The notes beneath the pieces were generated by a model, which searched no databases, was not told the DNA's origin, and worked only from the letters and a program-made list of their open reading frames with translations. From NCBI GenBank assembly GCA_030278955.1, contig JAOANR010000006.1:13083157-13147156 (forward strand): DNA of 64,000 nt, read 5' to 3'. Below are positions 1 to 12,000 of the stretch, piece after piece. Numbering within the stretch: position 1 is the first letter of the stretch; the number at the start of each line of letters is the position of its first letter. The position numbers and the translations under genes are program-made. The DNA comes from Hygrophila difformis (Eukaryota; Streptophyta; Magnoliopsida; Lamiales; Acanthaceae).

Positions 1-608
1 TGTTTCTAGCACCCCTTGCAACCGAACTTGATATGTATTTTCCTTGCTCACCTTTGTCAAATGGTCAAATCCCCCTGCCTCTATGGCTTCTCTTTGTCTT
101 TGAGACCATGGGACCTCCACATCGTTCACAAGCTCCGGTAGATATTTTGCAGAGCATCGGGATGCTTGCATTTTACTCTCCTACGTGACACCTATAAAAA
201 AAAAATAGTTGAAACAATCATTTCCCATTCACGTAAACATCCTCGTAACAGTGCATTACATTGCATTCTACCACATTTATAACACTAATAACTTAACTTT
301 AACATTTTCCACCATACTATCCATTCTAACATTTCATCGAACATATTGTGATCAATTTCACAACTTTCATTAAAAGGATTGCCCACACAACACAACTTCC
401 ACGTATCACAGTACATTGCCACAAAAAGAACACAGTGATCAATTCCAAAGATTATTTACATCTCACATCACACCTTATGCATAAACCTAACTTAATGTAT
501 ACCCTAACCTAATTTCATCTTTAACCAACAATACCTCAAAAATGAATGCTTACCCGGATTGCTCTGCTCAACCCCTTCCAAATGCTTCGGCTTCTTTTTC
601 GGTGCCAT
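1..608 (-). pseudogene. Possible 5' end of an unrecognised minus-strand gene, cut by the window edge
   Basis: On the minus strand an ATG at 608-606 opens 18 codons beginning MAPKKKPKHLEG, lysine-rich like a nuclear localisation signal, and stops at a good splice donor (CCGG|GTAAGC, exon end 554). A polypyrimidine tract with AG lies at about 192. Beyond it, an ATG at 171-169 opens 57 codons that run off the left edge (MQASRCSAKYLPEL...). Joining the two exons at the obvious acceptors brings a stop into frame. So this is either a pseudogene, a gene whose first intron lies in the 5' leader with translation starting at 171, or chance. A GA-rich stretch upstream (610-900) would fit a promoter and leader. 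I do not recognise the protein. Confidence 0.3.
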
Positions 609-1900
609 TACTTCTCAATGCTTCTTCTTCCACTTCCTCCACTAGGGTTCGGTCCTCAATTGCCTTCAACAGCTTCCAAATCCCCCGCCTACTCTATGGG
701 TTAGGGCGTTTTTTTCCTTTCAAAACCTAATGGATTAAAGACCTAGCCCTTCCAAGAGTCTCTGCATCGCGCAGCGTGCTTCTTCTCTTCCTCGCAGTTT
801 CTGTTTCGGTCGACCTTCAGCGTTTCTTCCCTTGGATAGTCGGGTTGTTCGATTCTCTTCCGTTGTGTTTCCCGCTCTGTGCTTTCGGTGGTTCTCCGTT
901 TGATTAAGAATGAAGAGGATTAAAGAGTTAATGGGGTTAGTGTATTTGGGTGGGTATTTTTGTGAAAGTCAAATGCATAATGGGGTGTAAACTCTAAGGG
1001 AATGAGATATGGGGCGTAAAACTATTGGAAAGTTTTTTAAAAGGGAAGTGGGCTCTAATTTTCCGAACTTTAAAACACATGAAAATAATTTATTTGGTGA
1101 TCAAAGTACCTTCATATGAATAGATGCGGAAAAAGTATACGCACGCAAGGAATAAATATCAAAAGGATTTTGGTAAACTATGTTTTATCGATAATTTGGG
1201 TAAAATATATTCCCTCTGTTTTGTTTTTTTTTTTGGTTGCTACGAGTTTATATTGCACCCAATCCCCCATTGTAACCACCCCAACCTGCCAGCAAATTTA
1301 CATGTAATAAAAAGAGTAATAATATCAATTGTAAAAAAAAAAATTGATAATATTAAACACATTCTATTTTGAAAAGAAATTCAAGGTAAGTAACATGTTA
1401 CACATTTAGTTAATGTTACAGGAGTATTTTTTTATGTTTTTTTAGTTCTATCCACTTAGCCAAAGAAAAACACCAAATCAAATTTCAGAAACACATGTGA
1501 CATGCCCGTGTTGAAGGAAGACGTAATGATCGAATAGGCTACAAAAACAAGTTCCATGGTTTGAAAGAAATTTGTCATCCAGTGTGGTAAAGGGATTTTA
1601 CAACTGCAATCTGCAAATTTCTTATCTGCATGATGGCAAATACAGAGCAAAAAAATATGGAAGGAAAGATACCCCAGCGCGAAAAACAGGAGGTTCTCAT
1701 TTTCTTTTTCATCTTTTCCAGAAGTTCTTAGAAGCACACAACCATACACGCGTGTTGGCTCCTACGCATCTCTGACTGACACAAGATCCACATATTTACA
1801 CACCGGCTATTTCCTGTAGTGTTTCCATAGCATATGTTTCAACAGAGAACCAGAAATGTTTTATCGGAGAGGGGATGAGAGATTAAGCATCTTCCTTTAT
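609..1900. other. Intergenic DNA without recognisable gene
   Basis: The stretch between the possible edge gene and the sucrose transporter holds only short ORFs without domain character. 730-900 is pyrimidine-rich and could be the promoter and leader of the minus-strand gene at the left edge. The rest is AT-rich with homopolymer runs. About 1,850-1,977 is probably the 3' untranslated region of the transporter. Confidence 0.5.
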
Positions 1901-1977
1901 TCCTGTATGTAGAAAAACTTGGAACTTTAGTGAGGAAGATCGATATTACTCACAATTCTGAAAGCCCGGACATCAAT

Positions 1978-4900
1978 CTAATGTTGGCTCCTGGACTTCT
2001 CAAGCACCCTTGTTCTGGGGATCGCCATTATGGCTATAAGCCCACCAGCGAATGCAGCCAATGCCGCAACAACAAATGCTGGTGAATTGCCACCGCCGAA
2101 TAGCTGATCCCATGGACCGGCGCCCAAGGAAACAATAACCTGATTCCAAAGCAAGGTATGTAAGGCTGCATAGACACTTTGAACTATAAAAGAATCCCCA
2201 ACCCAACCATAACGCAAACTATTACTTTATATAAATTATATGATCCAAAGATTGTTCACATATTCATTCCAAGATCATTCTTTTTTCTTTAAGAAGCAAT
2301 AATTTGGCAAAATATGAGAATCAGAAGCGGACTCAAAGCAAATTCCCATTGGAATGAATGTAAATGACTCCCAACACCTAAAATGCTCGTGGGTTTGACG
2401 GTTACAAGAAAAAATTAGAAATTATCCCATATTTGGACCTCATAAATGTTAATTAAATACTGGCAAATAAAATCATCCCAATTTCTAATTCTATACAGCA
2501 TCCTAAGGATGGGAACTTACCCTAGTGGTCAAGTCCCCGAACTCCCAACCTATACATATTTGGACCTCATAAATGTTAATTAAATAATGGCAAATAAAAA
2601 TCATCCCAATTTCTAATTCTATACAGCATCCTAGGGATGAGAACATACCCTAGTGGTCAAGTCCTCCAACTCTCAACTTATAGGTTGGAAGTTCGAATCC
2701 CCACCCGGCTGGCCGGCTCCTATCCCTCCCCTTTTATCTTTGTAATTTATGTGGTATGGGCCCCACCACATTTTCTTAGCCTATATAGGCTTTTTAGCAA
2801 AAGAAAAAAAAAATAATTCTATACGGCATCCAAAGTAATACTTATAACCAAGGTGAGAGATAAATAAAACCCAATCAGATACAGAAACTGCACTACTGAT
2901 ATATGCAATGACATGTAAGCTGGTTTTTACTAAAGGGTAGGATTTTTTGGAATACTAAAAGTATGTCAGTTGCAAATTTTGGATGATAACTAAATTTAAA
3001 AAATGTCAGAATTAAAGTTTCTGATGCAAACCTAATACCGGAGTGAAATATTTGCCTGCCAGCATATATTTTCCCCATTAAGCCATTATCAATCCACACG
3101 TCCTAACATATAGACAGAAAATCACACTTTGGCATTACATGTGTCTATCACACGCTTTAACACTATTTTTAAAATTTTTGATGGAATGGGTCTTAAATTG
3201 GATCGAGTTTTAAAATTATTGTCAGAAATTTACAGCTGATATATTACAGTGCCTTGAAAATGATATTCCATATGGTAGGGGACAAAAAATAAAAAACTCA
3301 AACTCAACCGTGTGGTCACAAAATTTACCCAAAATCACTCAAAATTCAGAAGTAGATAAGGGGGAGGGGAAAAACGTAACAGACAGACAGAGACTTAAAT
3401 CAATAGAAAAAATACCTGTGGAATTACAATTGCAAGATTCAGAACCCCCATGGATAACCCTGCAATATAGGCATGATTTTTTAAGTAGGAAAATCCTCAG
3501 AAGTAAATTATCTAATCAAAATCAGGTTTCAACCAACCTTGGCCAAGGCCTAAAGCTTCTATTCGCGTGGATACCAATGCATAGGGAACACTATATGTTA
3601 TCTGCATAGGCCCAATAACACGGGTCAGAAAATGAACCAGTAAATATCTGATAATAAGATCAATATTTGAACCTTCTTCTCAATCCCCAAAGGTAAAGAA
3701 ACAAAATCATTGGCTAATGCATCAATGGATTCCCTTCAAAATGTCACCAATGATCTAAATTTGAGCCATTAAGGTCTTATCTCTTGTTTTCTCTATATCC
3801 TGTTTGGCTAAAACATTAGTCTAGCAACTGTAGAAAGAAAAAAGCAACTTACAGATAATGGGATTCCAAGAATGGCAAAGGCGACTAAAGCAGCTACAAC
3901 GATCCCATCCGGAGGAGATTGGGAACCAATATTCAAACTGTTATTGGCAGCAGTAATAATGAGCATTGCCACAAAGCAAAGAGACATGAGAATGTTTGAA
4001 ACACCCCAAGTAAAACCAGCACCCCATTTACGACATAGCTTTTCCATAAACACAGATGTGATCCCAAGCATCACAGAATTCAACATTAGACCAAGTGAGC
4101 CCATTCTTACTCCCTTGGAATAATTTTTCCCATCATTTGGCTCACCACCATATATTTCACGACCCATCCAATCAGTATCAAAAAGAAGAAAAGGGAACCA
4201 CCCAATCCAAGTCAGGGCAGTAACAAGAAGAATAACCCAAACAGTACCAGGAAGATATCTAAAAGTGCCAAAGAGTTCCCACAAAAATGCTTCATGTTCA
4301 GAAGAATTTCCAGGTGTTCCTTCACCGGAATGAGAGGAAATATGAAGAGTGGCAACGATTTGCTCATCAGTTGCTGACAGACTAACACAAGTAGTAATTA
4401 TAATGAAAATAATATCAAGAAGAAATGCAGACTTCAGATTAGCACAGTTGACAGTGCAGGCTGAAGTGAGTGTAAACGGAAAAACCTTGAACCAGTTACT
4501 GAAGGATCCAGTAGCAAATCCAAGAATGTTTCCAACGGCCATAAATAGGGAAAAATAGGCATTTGCCACTCGTGTTCTCCTATGGTCCTTCCCTAGCAAC
4601 AGAAAATCATAAATTAAGTGAACAAATCACCAACAGGCAAATTCCCAAAAGTCTGCTTGCTATTACATGAAAGTTGATCTCGCACAGAGAAGGTAAAGCT
4701 GTGAAAACCTAAAACTACTTTGATTTAAGATGCTTAGGCCAAAATATGTCCCATATTATGTATGGCATTCATTAAATAATGCCAGATGGCCAACACGAAC
4801 CATTTCTCTGTTCTAAAAATAATGTAAGAAGTAAGTGATATTTACTGCAGCCTTCGTACAAGTCATTCATTCACAGGAAGGTGCTATACGCTGATTTATA

Positions 4901-6239
4901 TAGATAATGAACACCTGGACTGCAGCCCACAGAAGAAGTTGGGGAAAAGGAGTACAACATGCATAGAAACGGATTGTAAAACACAAAAGATAAACATCAA
5001 CTTAAGGCATGCCAGAGCAAGACAACACCCCAACTAATCAGTTAGAAGCCTGTGGCAACAATTACAGATTTGAGAAAACAATATCCAGCAATAATAGTTA
5101 CAGGTGACCTAATCAACCATTTAATTTTCTTTTATTTTGGAATAATAGTAAAATCCCCTCAGCATCAAACATCTGTAGCACCTTAGGTAATCTTGCAGGT
5201 CACCACTATACGTTGTTGCCCAACAAAGAGCTGAGCACACTATAATTACAGGGGTTTTAAAGTTCTATGCAATCGTGCCAGTTCCATATAATCCAATTTT
5301 CCCTAAGTTGTGGTGGTTATACTAGAGGCGCACAATCTCTGACACTTTTCGCCCAAAGAAATATGTTATGTATAGAGATGATTTAATGAATTTGTCTATT
5401 TGAAAAGCCAACAGTCACTTTCCTTCCCCTCAAGACTAGTAATACTGGGTTTCAAATCTCCTTCCATGAAAGGGACTTGTCGCCCAACATCGAAACAGTG
5501 ATTATAGTGTAAATCAAGCAAAGTACTTAAGCGTGGAGACAATTAGAGATTTTCGTTAGATACTAAGAAGATAAAAAGATTATAATATATATATATATAT
5601 GTATATATATATACGAAAAGACAACGGAGCGATTTCTCAAGACGAAAATATAGTATAGCATAACTGAATCGCGTCATTTGCGTGATTTTAGAAACACAAA
5701 TTTTATGCTCATATACCCGTTAAATCAGCAAGGAGTGCACGGCAAGGTCCCTGCGTCATATTATTGGCGACGTCAAGGATCCAGAATCCGATAACGAAAG
5801 TTACCACGGCGCGCATTTTTTTCTGCCCCCTGTCGCCTAATAGCCAGCCTATATCCGCGGAGAAGCCGATGATTAGGACGGCAACGATGATGGAAACAGC
5901 ACCAGCGAGTATAAACGGACGACGGCGGCCAAATCGGCTGGTGGAGCGGTCGCTCACGTGTCCAACAATCGGCTGCACGAGGAGACCGGACAGCGGTCCG
6001 CATAGCCAGATGATACTCGCCCAGGCATGCGGTATGCCGAGCTCCTGCACGTAAGGAGTTAACAGAGATAACTGCAACGCCCAGCCGAACTGAATTCCAC
6101 AGGCTACCGAGGCGACGCGGAACAGCGTCCTCAATTTGACCTTGGGCGGGCGAACCGAGGGGCCGGCACCGCCCTGCAGTGTCGGTTGCGGTGGCCTGGG
6201 ATACCGCAGCGGTCGCCTCTCGGATTCTGGATTAGTCAT
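1978..6239 (-). CDS. SUT4: Sucrose/H+ symporter, type III (SUT4-like), five exons
   Basis: The gene encodes a proton-coupled sucrose transporter of the GPH/MFS family; SUT4-clade members act mainly at the tonoplast and some at the plasma membrane. Exons on the minus strand are 6239-5717, 4592-3853, 3601-3538, 3459-3416 and 2139-1978. All introns are GT-AG and all phases match, giving 510 aa, the usual SUT length. Visible family signatures are the N-terminal TM1 block with [18 protein letters not shown], the ELGIPH histidine loop, [18 protein letters not shown] between TM2 and TM3, DLTGKDHRRT across the first splice junction, and the C-terminal [15 protein letters not shown] of TM11/12. The extended N-terminus and the C-terminal [13 protein letters not shown] resemble the SUT4 clade. 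The ATG at 6239 is the first in this exon and is preceded by GA/CT-rich leader DNA. Small exons 3 and 4 (64 and 44 nt) are easy to miss. No frameshift is seen. Subcellular location cannot be read from the sequence. Confidence 0.93.
2431..2813 (+). repeat. tRNA-related SINE with a 127-bp tandem duplication, in SUT4 intron 4
   Basis: The unit starting at 2431 is repeated at 2558 (period 127). Both copies contain an A-box-like TAGTGGTCAAG. The second continues to a B-box-like AGTTCGAATCC (about 2690) and then the family's 3' part (CCTATATAGGC, A-rich tail to about 2813). This is the layout of a Pol III-type SINE. Related copies lie at about 30,180, 36,361, 37,290 and 37,565. The duplication covers the flank plus the SINE head, so it followed insertion. 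Confidence 0.65.
5586..5613. repeat. (TA)n microsatellite in SUT4 intron 1
   Basis: An AT-dinucleotide run interrupted by one G lies in the 1.1-kb first intron of the transporter. The rest of this intron (4593-5716) is AT-rich and holds no ORF I can support. Confidence 0.8.
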
Positions 6240-6460
6240 GGTTGGTCAACAGTTTGTCCCCCTCTTCCGCTTGGGGAATCCGGCGCGGTGGACGGAAGAG
6301 GTGGCGGGGGGAAATTGGGGCAAAGTGACAGTTTTGCAGGGGGGGGGAGGGAGGGAGGGGGAAGGAAAGCGTGATGGAAAAGCGTGTACTGGTTGGGTGG
6401 TGAGCGGAGTATGGGGTGCCCGAATCCCAATATACGCTTTGCCTCTGATGCCTTGGAAAG
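6240..6460 (-). promoter_or_regulatory. SUT4 leader/promoter region with a purine/pyrimidine-asymmetric tract
   Basis: Immediately upstream of the SUT4 ATG the plus strand has a G-rich tract (GGGGGGGGAGGGAGGGAGGG near 6340-6362), so the transcript strand is C/T-rich, as in many plant 5' leaders. No clear TATA box was found, so the start site is not placed. Confidence 0.4.
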
Positions 6461-6529
6461 ATTCCACAACCAAACTGTTGACATTTTTTCACACTTCAAT
6501 TCATCCATCCAACTCCAATTTTTTTTTTT

Positions 6530-6600
6530 TTTTTTAAACATTGACACCTATGTATCGGCAAAGGTGTGTGGAAGCCCAAGAGAGGAACATGAGAGCCAAG
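6530..6600 (-). repeat. SINE-family fragment
   Basis: After a poly-T run the sequence TTGACACCTATGTATCGG and the following GCAAAGGTGTGTGG match the end of the SINE copies at about 30,188 and 45,784. Only the terminal part is present. Confidence 0.5.
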
Positions 6601-6699
6601 TCCCACTCCCCTCCATCCAACTCCAATTGATGTTGCATCAACTTTAAATTTTATTTTTAATTTAATACTACTACAATAAGCTTCGGTATGTTGCAAATA

Positions 6700-7066
6700 C
6701 TCCCTCCCTCCCATTCCCATTTACTGTGTCCTGAAATTCTTGGATACAGTATTTAATGTGGGATGATTAATTAATATTTAATATAGGGTTTAGCGTTTAA
6801 AATGGGAGTAAATTAATAATTTATGTGATGTGATTGTAATGAATTTGAATTTTTTAGTTGATTTATTTATGTGTGATGTGATGGTTGTGAGTTTGAATTT
6901 ATTAATGATAGTGTGTTTGAAATTTAAATATATTTATTTATTAATGTGATGTGATGAGAGTAGGTTGAGTGGTTTATTTTAATTATTTCCTAAAATGAAA
7001 ATGAGACAAAAAGAGTTGGGACGGACAAAAAATGAATGTGAGACATAAATAATGGGACGGATAAAG
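6700..7066. mobile_element. Stowaway-like MITE (degenerate)
   Basis: Starts CTCCCTCCCTCCCATT after TA and ends ATGGGACGGATAAAG before TA. The termini are imperfect inverted repeats of the CTCCCTCCGTCCC type, with TA target duplication as for Tc1/mariner-derived Stowaway elements. No coding capacity. Confidence 0.55.
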
Positions 7067-7195
7067 TAATGGAAAGCAGCCAAAAATCAGATATACTCGT
7101 ACATTCTTTCTTTATACTAATTTCTTTTTGTTAGTTAGATTTTTTTTAAAAAAATGAAAGAAAGTGCCGTATAACTTTACCATTATTATTATCTA

Positions 7196-7455
7196 CTCCC
7201 TCCGTTTTCCAAAAAATGAAACGGACCCACAATATACGCAGTTCAATGCATATTTTAAATTATTAATAACTCAATTTCGGTACAAATAAAAATTATAAAA
7301 GTTCGATATTTTAAAACTACTCGACGGGACGAATCTAACAAGATCTCACTTGGTTATATTTTAACTTGTATAACTATGATAAAACTTTAAGTCAAATTGC
7401 GTGCGTGAATAGTTTCAAATTTTCCAATGTTTCAATTAATTCGAAACGGAGGAAG
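7196..7455. mobile_element. Stowaway-like MITE
   Basis: A 260-bp element flanked by TA on both sides. The left end CTCCCTCCGTTTTCC pairs with the right end GAAACGGAGGAAG. It is AT-rich and non-coding. Confidence 0.7.
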
Positions 7456-7501
7456 TACTTTTTTTTTTTAAGTGCCTATACCCAGTCTCCCAAGTTATAT
7501 A

Positions 7502-8163
7502 CTCCCTTCGTTTTGAAATAGATATAATATTTGTATAGTTGTTACTATTCATTGAGTAACTTTAATTTTAAATTTTAATACAATTATATGAGAAACATAG
7601 TCAAGTGGGATCTTGTTAGATTCGTCCAATTATATAGTTTTAGAATATTAAATTTTTGTAATTTTTACTTTTATACAATTTAAGATATTAAGGAGGGTGT
7701 ATTCAATCAAGACTTTATGAGATTTTTTTGGACTTTTAAAGTTTGGGTGCATTCAATTTAGATTTTAAAAAGTCTTTAAAGATCTAGAGGTATTCAATAT
7801 AGATTTTAAAAAGTCTTTAAAAATCCAGGAGTATTCAATACAGATTTTAAAAAGTCTTTAAAAATCTACAGGTATTCAACTGTTTATGAATTTTAATTCT
7901 TCATAGATTTCAATGGATTCTTTTAAAAAATATAACTACACAAAATCTCTCCAAATTTCTGCGGATTCTATACAAGTCAGCCAAACTCTACAGGAGTCTA
8001 TACAAAATCAACCAACTCTACGTGAAGTCCATAGACTTTCTAAATCCACGGACTTTTTAAAATTTATAAAAAATCTGAATTGAATACACCCCTCTAAGTG
8101 TTAAAAATATGTATTAGATAACGTGAAATGAAAAAATGTTGCAATTTTTGAAAAATGGAGGAG
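7502..8163. mobile_element. Stowaway-like MITE split by a nested Tourist-like MITE
   Basis: Outer ends CTCCCTTCGTTTTGAAA and TGAAAAATGGAGGAG are flanked by TA. The interior is interrupted at 7692-8094 by an element of another family (separate entry). The outer element is therefore the older. Confidence 0.6.
7692..8094. mobile_element. Tourist/PIF-Harbinger-like MITE with internal tandem repeats
   Basis: Flanked by TAA on both sides. The ends GGAGGGTGTATTCAA and TTGAATACACCCCTC are inverted. Inside are about four units of roughly 40 bp, each containing GATTTTAAAAAGTC followed by GGTATTCAAT or similar. The same family occurs at 26,513-26,929 and 42,114-42,530. Confidence 0.65.
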
Positions 8164-8424
8164 TATCTATATTGGATCCAAAATTAATTTATGGTGGTAT
8201 TGAAGAATTGTCTTTTTCAACCAAAATTGTGCATACAAAAATATTGGAACCCGAGTTATTATCTACTCCGAATTCATAATTATTCATGGATTTATGAATT
8301 TTCATTAAAAAAAAATATGCTTTAAGAATTTAAGATTCGGCGTCTGTATGAGTTATGCCTTGTTTGGCTAATAATTGAGATACTCTTTGATAAAGCACAA
8401 TATCAGTAGTATTTCTTGCCTATC

Positions 8425-8956
8425 TGTTAACCCAACAAAATTTATATCCAAGTTTTACATGGCCCAGTCCGTGAAAATTTATTCGGAGGCCCAATCCGTG
8501 AAAATATATCCGGATAATAACCAAGGAACTGTCAATCAAGTCATCATCTCGCGTGCCGCGTGCCCTGTCACAGAAGTCGCCTGCGCCGTAAGCCGCCAAT
8601 CACAGAAGCCTCGCGTGCGCCGTATGCCGCCAGTCACAGAAGCCTCGCGTGCACCGCCTCCGTCGCAGAAGTCAAGAGGCCTGTCAATCAGCCGCCCGCG
8701 TGCCTCATGCGTCAAGTCGCCTGCATGCGTCTGAGGGTCAGTCCTCCTATAAAAGGAGAGAAGCATTCCAGAGAACAAGGCATCCAACACAACCATCCTC
8801 AGAGGATTTCCTTTCATTTTTCTGCAGTTCAATTCCTGCTTTTACTTTCCTGCAAAATTTTCCATTCCTTTACAGCTTTGTTTAAATTCTTGTAATTCCC
8901 TTAGTAATCCTTGTAATCCTCTTCAAATATTGTCCAATCAAAATTCTCGGTTAACA
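8425..8956 (+). repeat. 5' LTR
   Basis: 532 bp, beginning TGTTAACC and ending GGTTAACA, a perfect 8-bp inverted terminus. It contains several imperfect repeats around CACAGAAG..GCCGCCA (8567-8660) and a TATA box. It matches the 3' LTR at all but two positions by eye. Confidence 0.97.
8748..8754 (+). promoter_or_regulatory. LTR TATA box
   Basis: TATAAAA in the context CTCCTATAAAAGGAG, with about 200 bp of LTR downstream. It is the likely core promoter for genomic RNA; the U3/R border would be near 8780. The same motif lies at 23141-23147 in the 3' LTR. Confidence 0.75.
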
Positions 8957-8959
8957 AAT

Positions 8960-8977
8960 TGGCACGCCCAGTGGGAC
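8960..8977 (+). promoter_or_regulatory. Primer binding site
   Basis: TGGCACGCCCAGTGGGAC lies three bases after the 5' LTR and starts with TGG, complementary to a tRNA 3' CCA. I could not assign the tRNA from memory; a search of plant tRNA 3' ends would settle it. Confidence 0.7.
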
Positions 8978-9009
8978 CCGAAGTGGAAACCATATCCGCT
9001 TGAAAGTGT

Positions 9010-12000
9010 ATGCAACTCCGATCTGGACGAGTAGTAAGGGACTTAACACAAAGATTTGGAGAAATGTCGCTGCATGAAGAAACTCCAGTAAGAACACCAT
9101 CTGAGAACGTCGATAATACGGCGACTACCTCCCAACCACCGCAAGGGATAATGCAAGTCCCAACATTTTCGGAACAAATACGGCTATCGATGAATGAATC
9201 GATGGCTGAATTTATGCCTTTATTGACCAGGCACCTTATGGATGTATTGCGGCCTGCCATGGCCGATCAAACTGACAGGATATGTGGATCCATGCGTACT
9301 CCACAAGAGGGATACACCCCTGGCATGAATATGTCACCAAGCGTTATAGGACCGTATGGCGGTCTACAAAGGACTTGGGGGACTGGCCAGCCCTCACTAT
9401 CTGAGTTTGGAGCACCACCTCCCATGATGTATGCTCCATCATACTTGATGGCATCTAGCGCTGTTCCGATACAGCCATTTGGAGTGGCGGCTCCCATCCC
9501 AGCCGCCATGCATAACCTAGGTACTGGAGGAGGACACATGCAACCTCAAGCCACCAACATACCTTTGGTTGCCAACATGCCTCAGGACCATCATCAGGCC
9601 GCCTCCCCATTACATCAGGCCACCCAGTATCAGGCCTCTAGTCCACAACAGGCCGCCATGCAACATCAAGCCGCCAACATGAGCCGTCCAACCATAAGTC
9701 ATCCGGCCGCCAGCATACCTCATCCGGCCGCCAACTTAGCTTCGGCCGCCAACATGGCCCAGGTCGCCATGGCTAACCCGGCCGCCAACATAAGTCATCC
9801 GGCCGCCAGCATACCTCATCCGGCCGCCAACATGACCCAGGCCGCCATGCCTCATCCGGCCGCCAACATAAGTCATCCGGCCGCCAGCATACCTCATCCG
9901 GCCGCCAACATGACCCAGGCCGCCATGGCTCATCCGGCCGCCAACATAAGTCATCCGGCCGCCAGCATACCTCATCCGGCCGCCAACATGGCCCAGGCCG
10001 CCATGGCTCATCCGGCCGCCATGTATCAACAAGCTGCCATACCTCCTGCACAGGCGCCTCTAGTGTCGCCCGAGTTGTTAGCAGATATGATGCAACAACA
10101 TTTTGGCATTCAATTAAGGCCGATGGAACGGCCCACTTATAGGAAACCATACCCGGATTGGGTAGACATCATGCAGCCTTACCCTAAAGGCTTCAAAATG
10201 CCCGAGTTCACCACGTTCTCGGGAGACGACGGCAAATCAACCGTAGAACACGTGGGTAGGTTTACTGCTCAGTGTGGAGAAGCAGCGACCAACGACTGGC
10301 TGAAGTTAAGATTATTCAGTTCCTCTTTGACTGGACCCGCATTTGTATGGTTTGCATCCATGCGGCCAAATTCAATACAAAATTGGGCCGATCTCGAGCG
10401 GGCATTTCACGACAGATTCTATACACCTCTGTCGCAGGTTAGTCTTGCAGATCTCACTAACACCAAACAATTTGCCGATGAGACGGCAGGTTCTTTTATT
10501 AATAGATTACAACGCATTAAAGGCCGATGTACTATAGCAATACCTGATAAAGAAATAGCCAATATAGCAGTGGCTAATATGCTACCGAAATTGAGAGAGC
10601 ATTTAATTGTGCAGGATGCAACTGATCTTGCCCAGCTGGCCGAGAGAGCGGCCCGTGTGGAAAAATTCCTGAGGGAGCAGGAAGAGAGACGTCCTATGCG
10701 TCGAGTCCATTTCGAAGAAATAAAACTCAGTGATGATGAGGACGAACCTGTAGAGGTGGCTGTTGCTGAGCTAGTACAGACAGCCAAACCACATACATGT
10801 GCGGCTCTCAAGCCGCCAAAACAAAGAGAGGCTAAGTATAAGCCTGAAGAAGACCTTTTTGACATGGGCAAAGCAGACCAAGTGTTCGATGCCCTACTCA
10901 AAGACGGTGTGATCAAGTTGCCTGAAGGGCAAAAATTACCAGCGGCCGAGGAAACTCGAGGCCGAGCATTTTGTAAGTGGCATAATTCGTATACTCATAG
11001 CATTACCAAATGCAGGAGTTTTAGAACGGCCATACAGAACAAGATAAAAGAGGGTCGTTTGAAAATTGCAGGTATGAAGGTGGATTTAGATCCATTCCCT
11101 CAATTGCCAATTGGTGTTTCTGGACTCATCCCAAATCCAGAAGATGGTGGCTCCAGTAGCCAGAATGATAGAGGAAAGGAACACATTGAAATAGAAGAAG
11201 AGGATGTGGACTTATTATCTGATGAGTCCGATCATGAAAGAAAAGAGTTGTGCAGTAAACAACCGAAGTTTAAGAACATGTCGAAGGAGGACTTCAAGAA
11301 AGTCCTGGAAGCTGAGGAAAGGGAGCACCACAAGAAGAAGAACCCTCCTTTGAGGATTGAGATCTCTAAGCAGGCGGTAGAGATCCATGAAAATGGGAAG
11401 CACCAACCTATTGCTCGTGATTACAGGCATGGTGTACAGGTGGTTCCAACCTTGATGAGGCGACCAGAACATCCAGATGAGACTGAAAGGTGGATGAAGA
11501 ATAGGGCTCAGAACAAATTCACCCAGAAAGAGCCACCACCCATGACTAGGAGTCAGTTTAGGCGGGCACAAAGACGATATGCCGAGGAAATGCGGCAGTG
11601 GGAGGCACAAATCCATAAGTTGGAATCTTCCAGGCCTCGGAAGCCGGTGCAACCAACTTATTTCAAAGGAGAGACATCCCAGCAGCGGAGACCCCTTCAC
11701 GAGAAGGCACACAGTAGGACAGTGGCAAGGGAACCTGATTCACCCATGCCACCTCGTGAAGAAAGATTTTATGAGGCCTCAAGAAGACCACCTCAGGCGC
11801 CATCACCTTCCGCTAGGGAACCAATACAGGAGAGGATGCAGCCATCGCTTTCCTCCGCCAGGAGGCCAGTGAGGGAAAGGTTACAACCACCATCACCTTC
11901 TACCCCTAGGAGGCCAGTACGAGAAAGGCTGCAGTGGGTAGAACGAAAGCCTCAGCCGTCATCATCAACAAGGCCTAAAGTAACCAAAGCTGGACTTCCT

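Noticed and set aside
9736..10150. Minus-strand ORFs in the gag repeat
   Set aside because: Shadow frames of the 78-bp array; repetitive (WRPDEPW, GGRM) and without a start context or domain.
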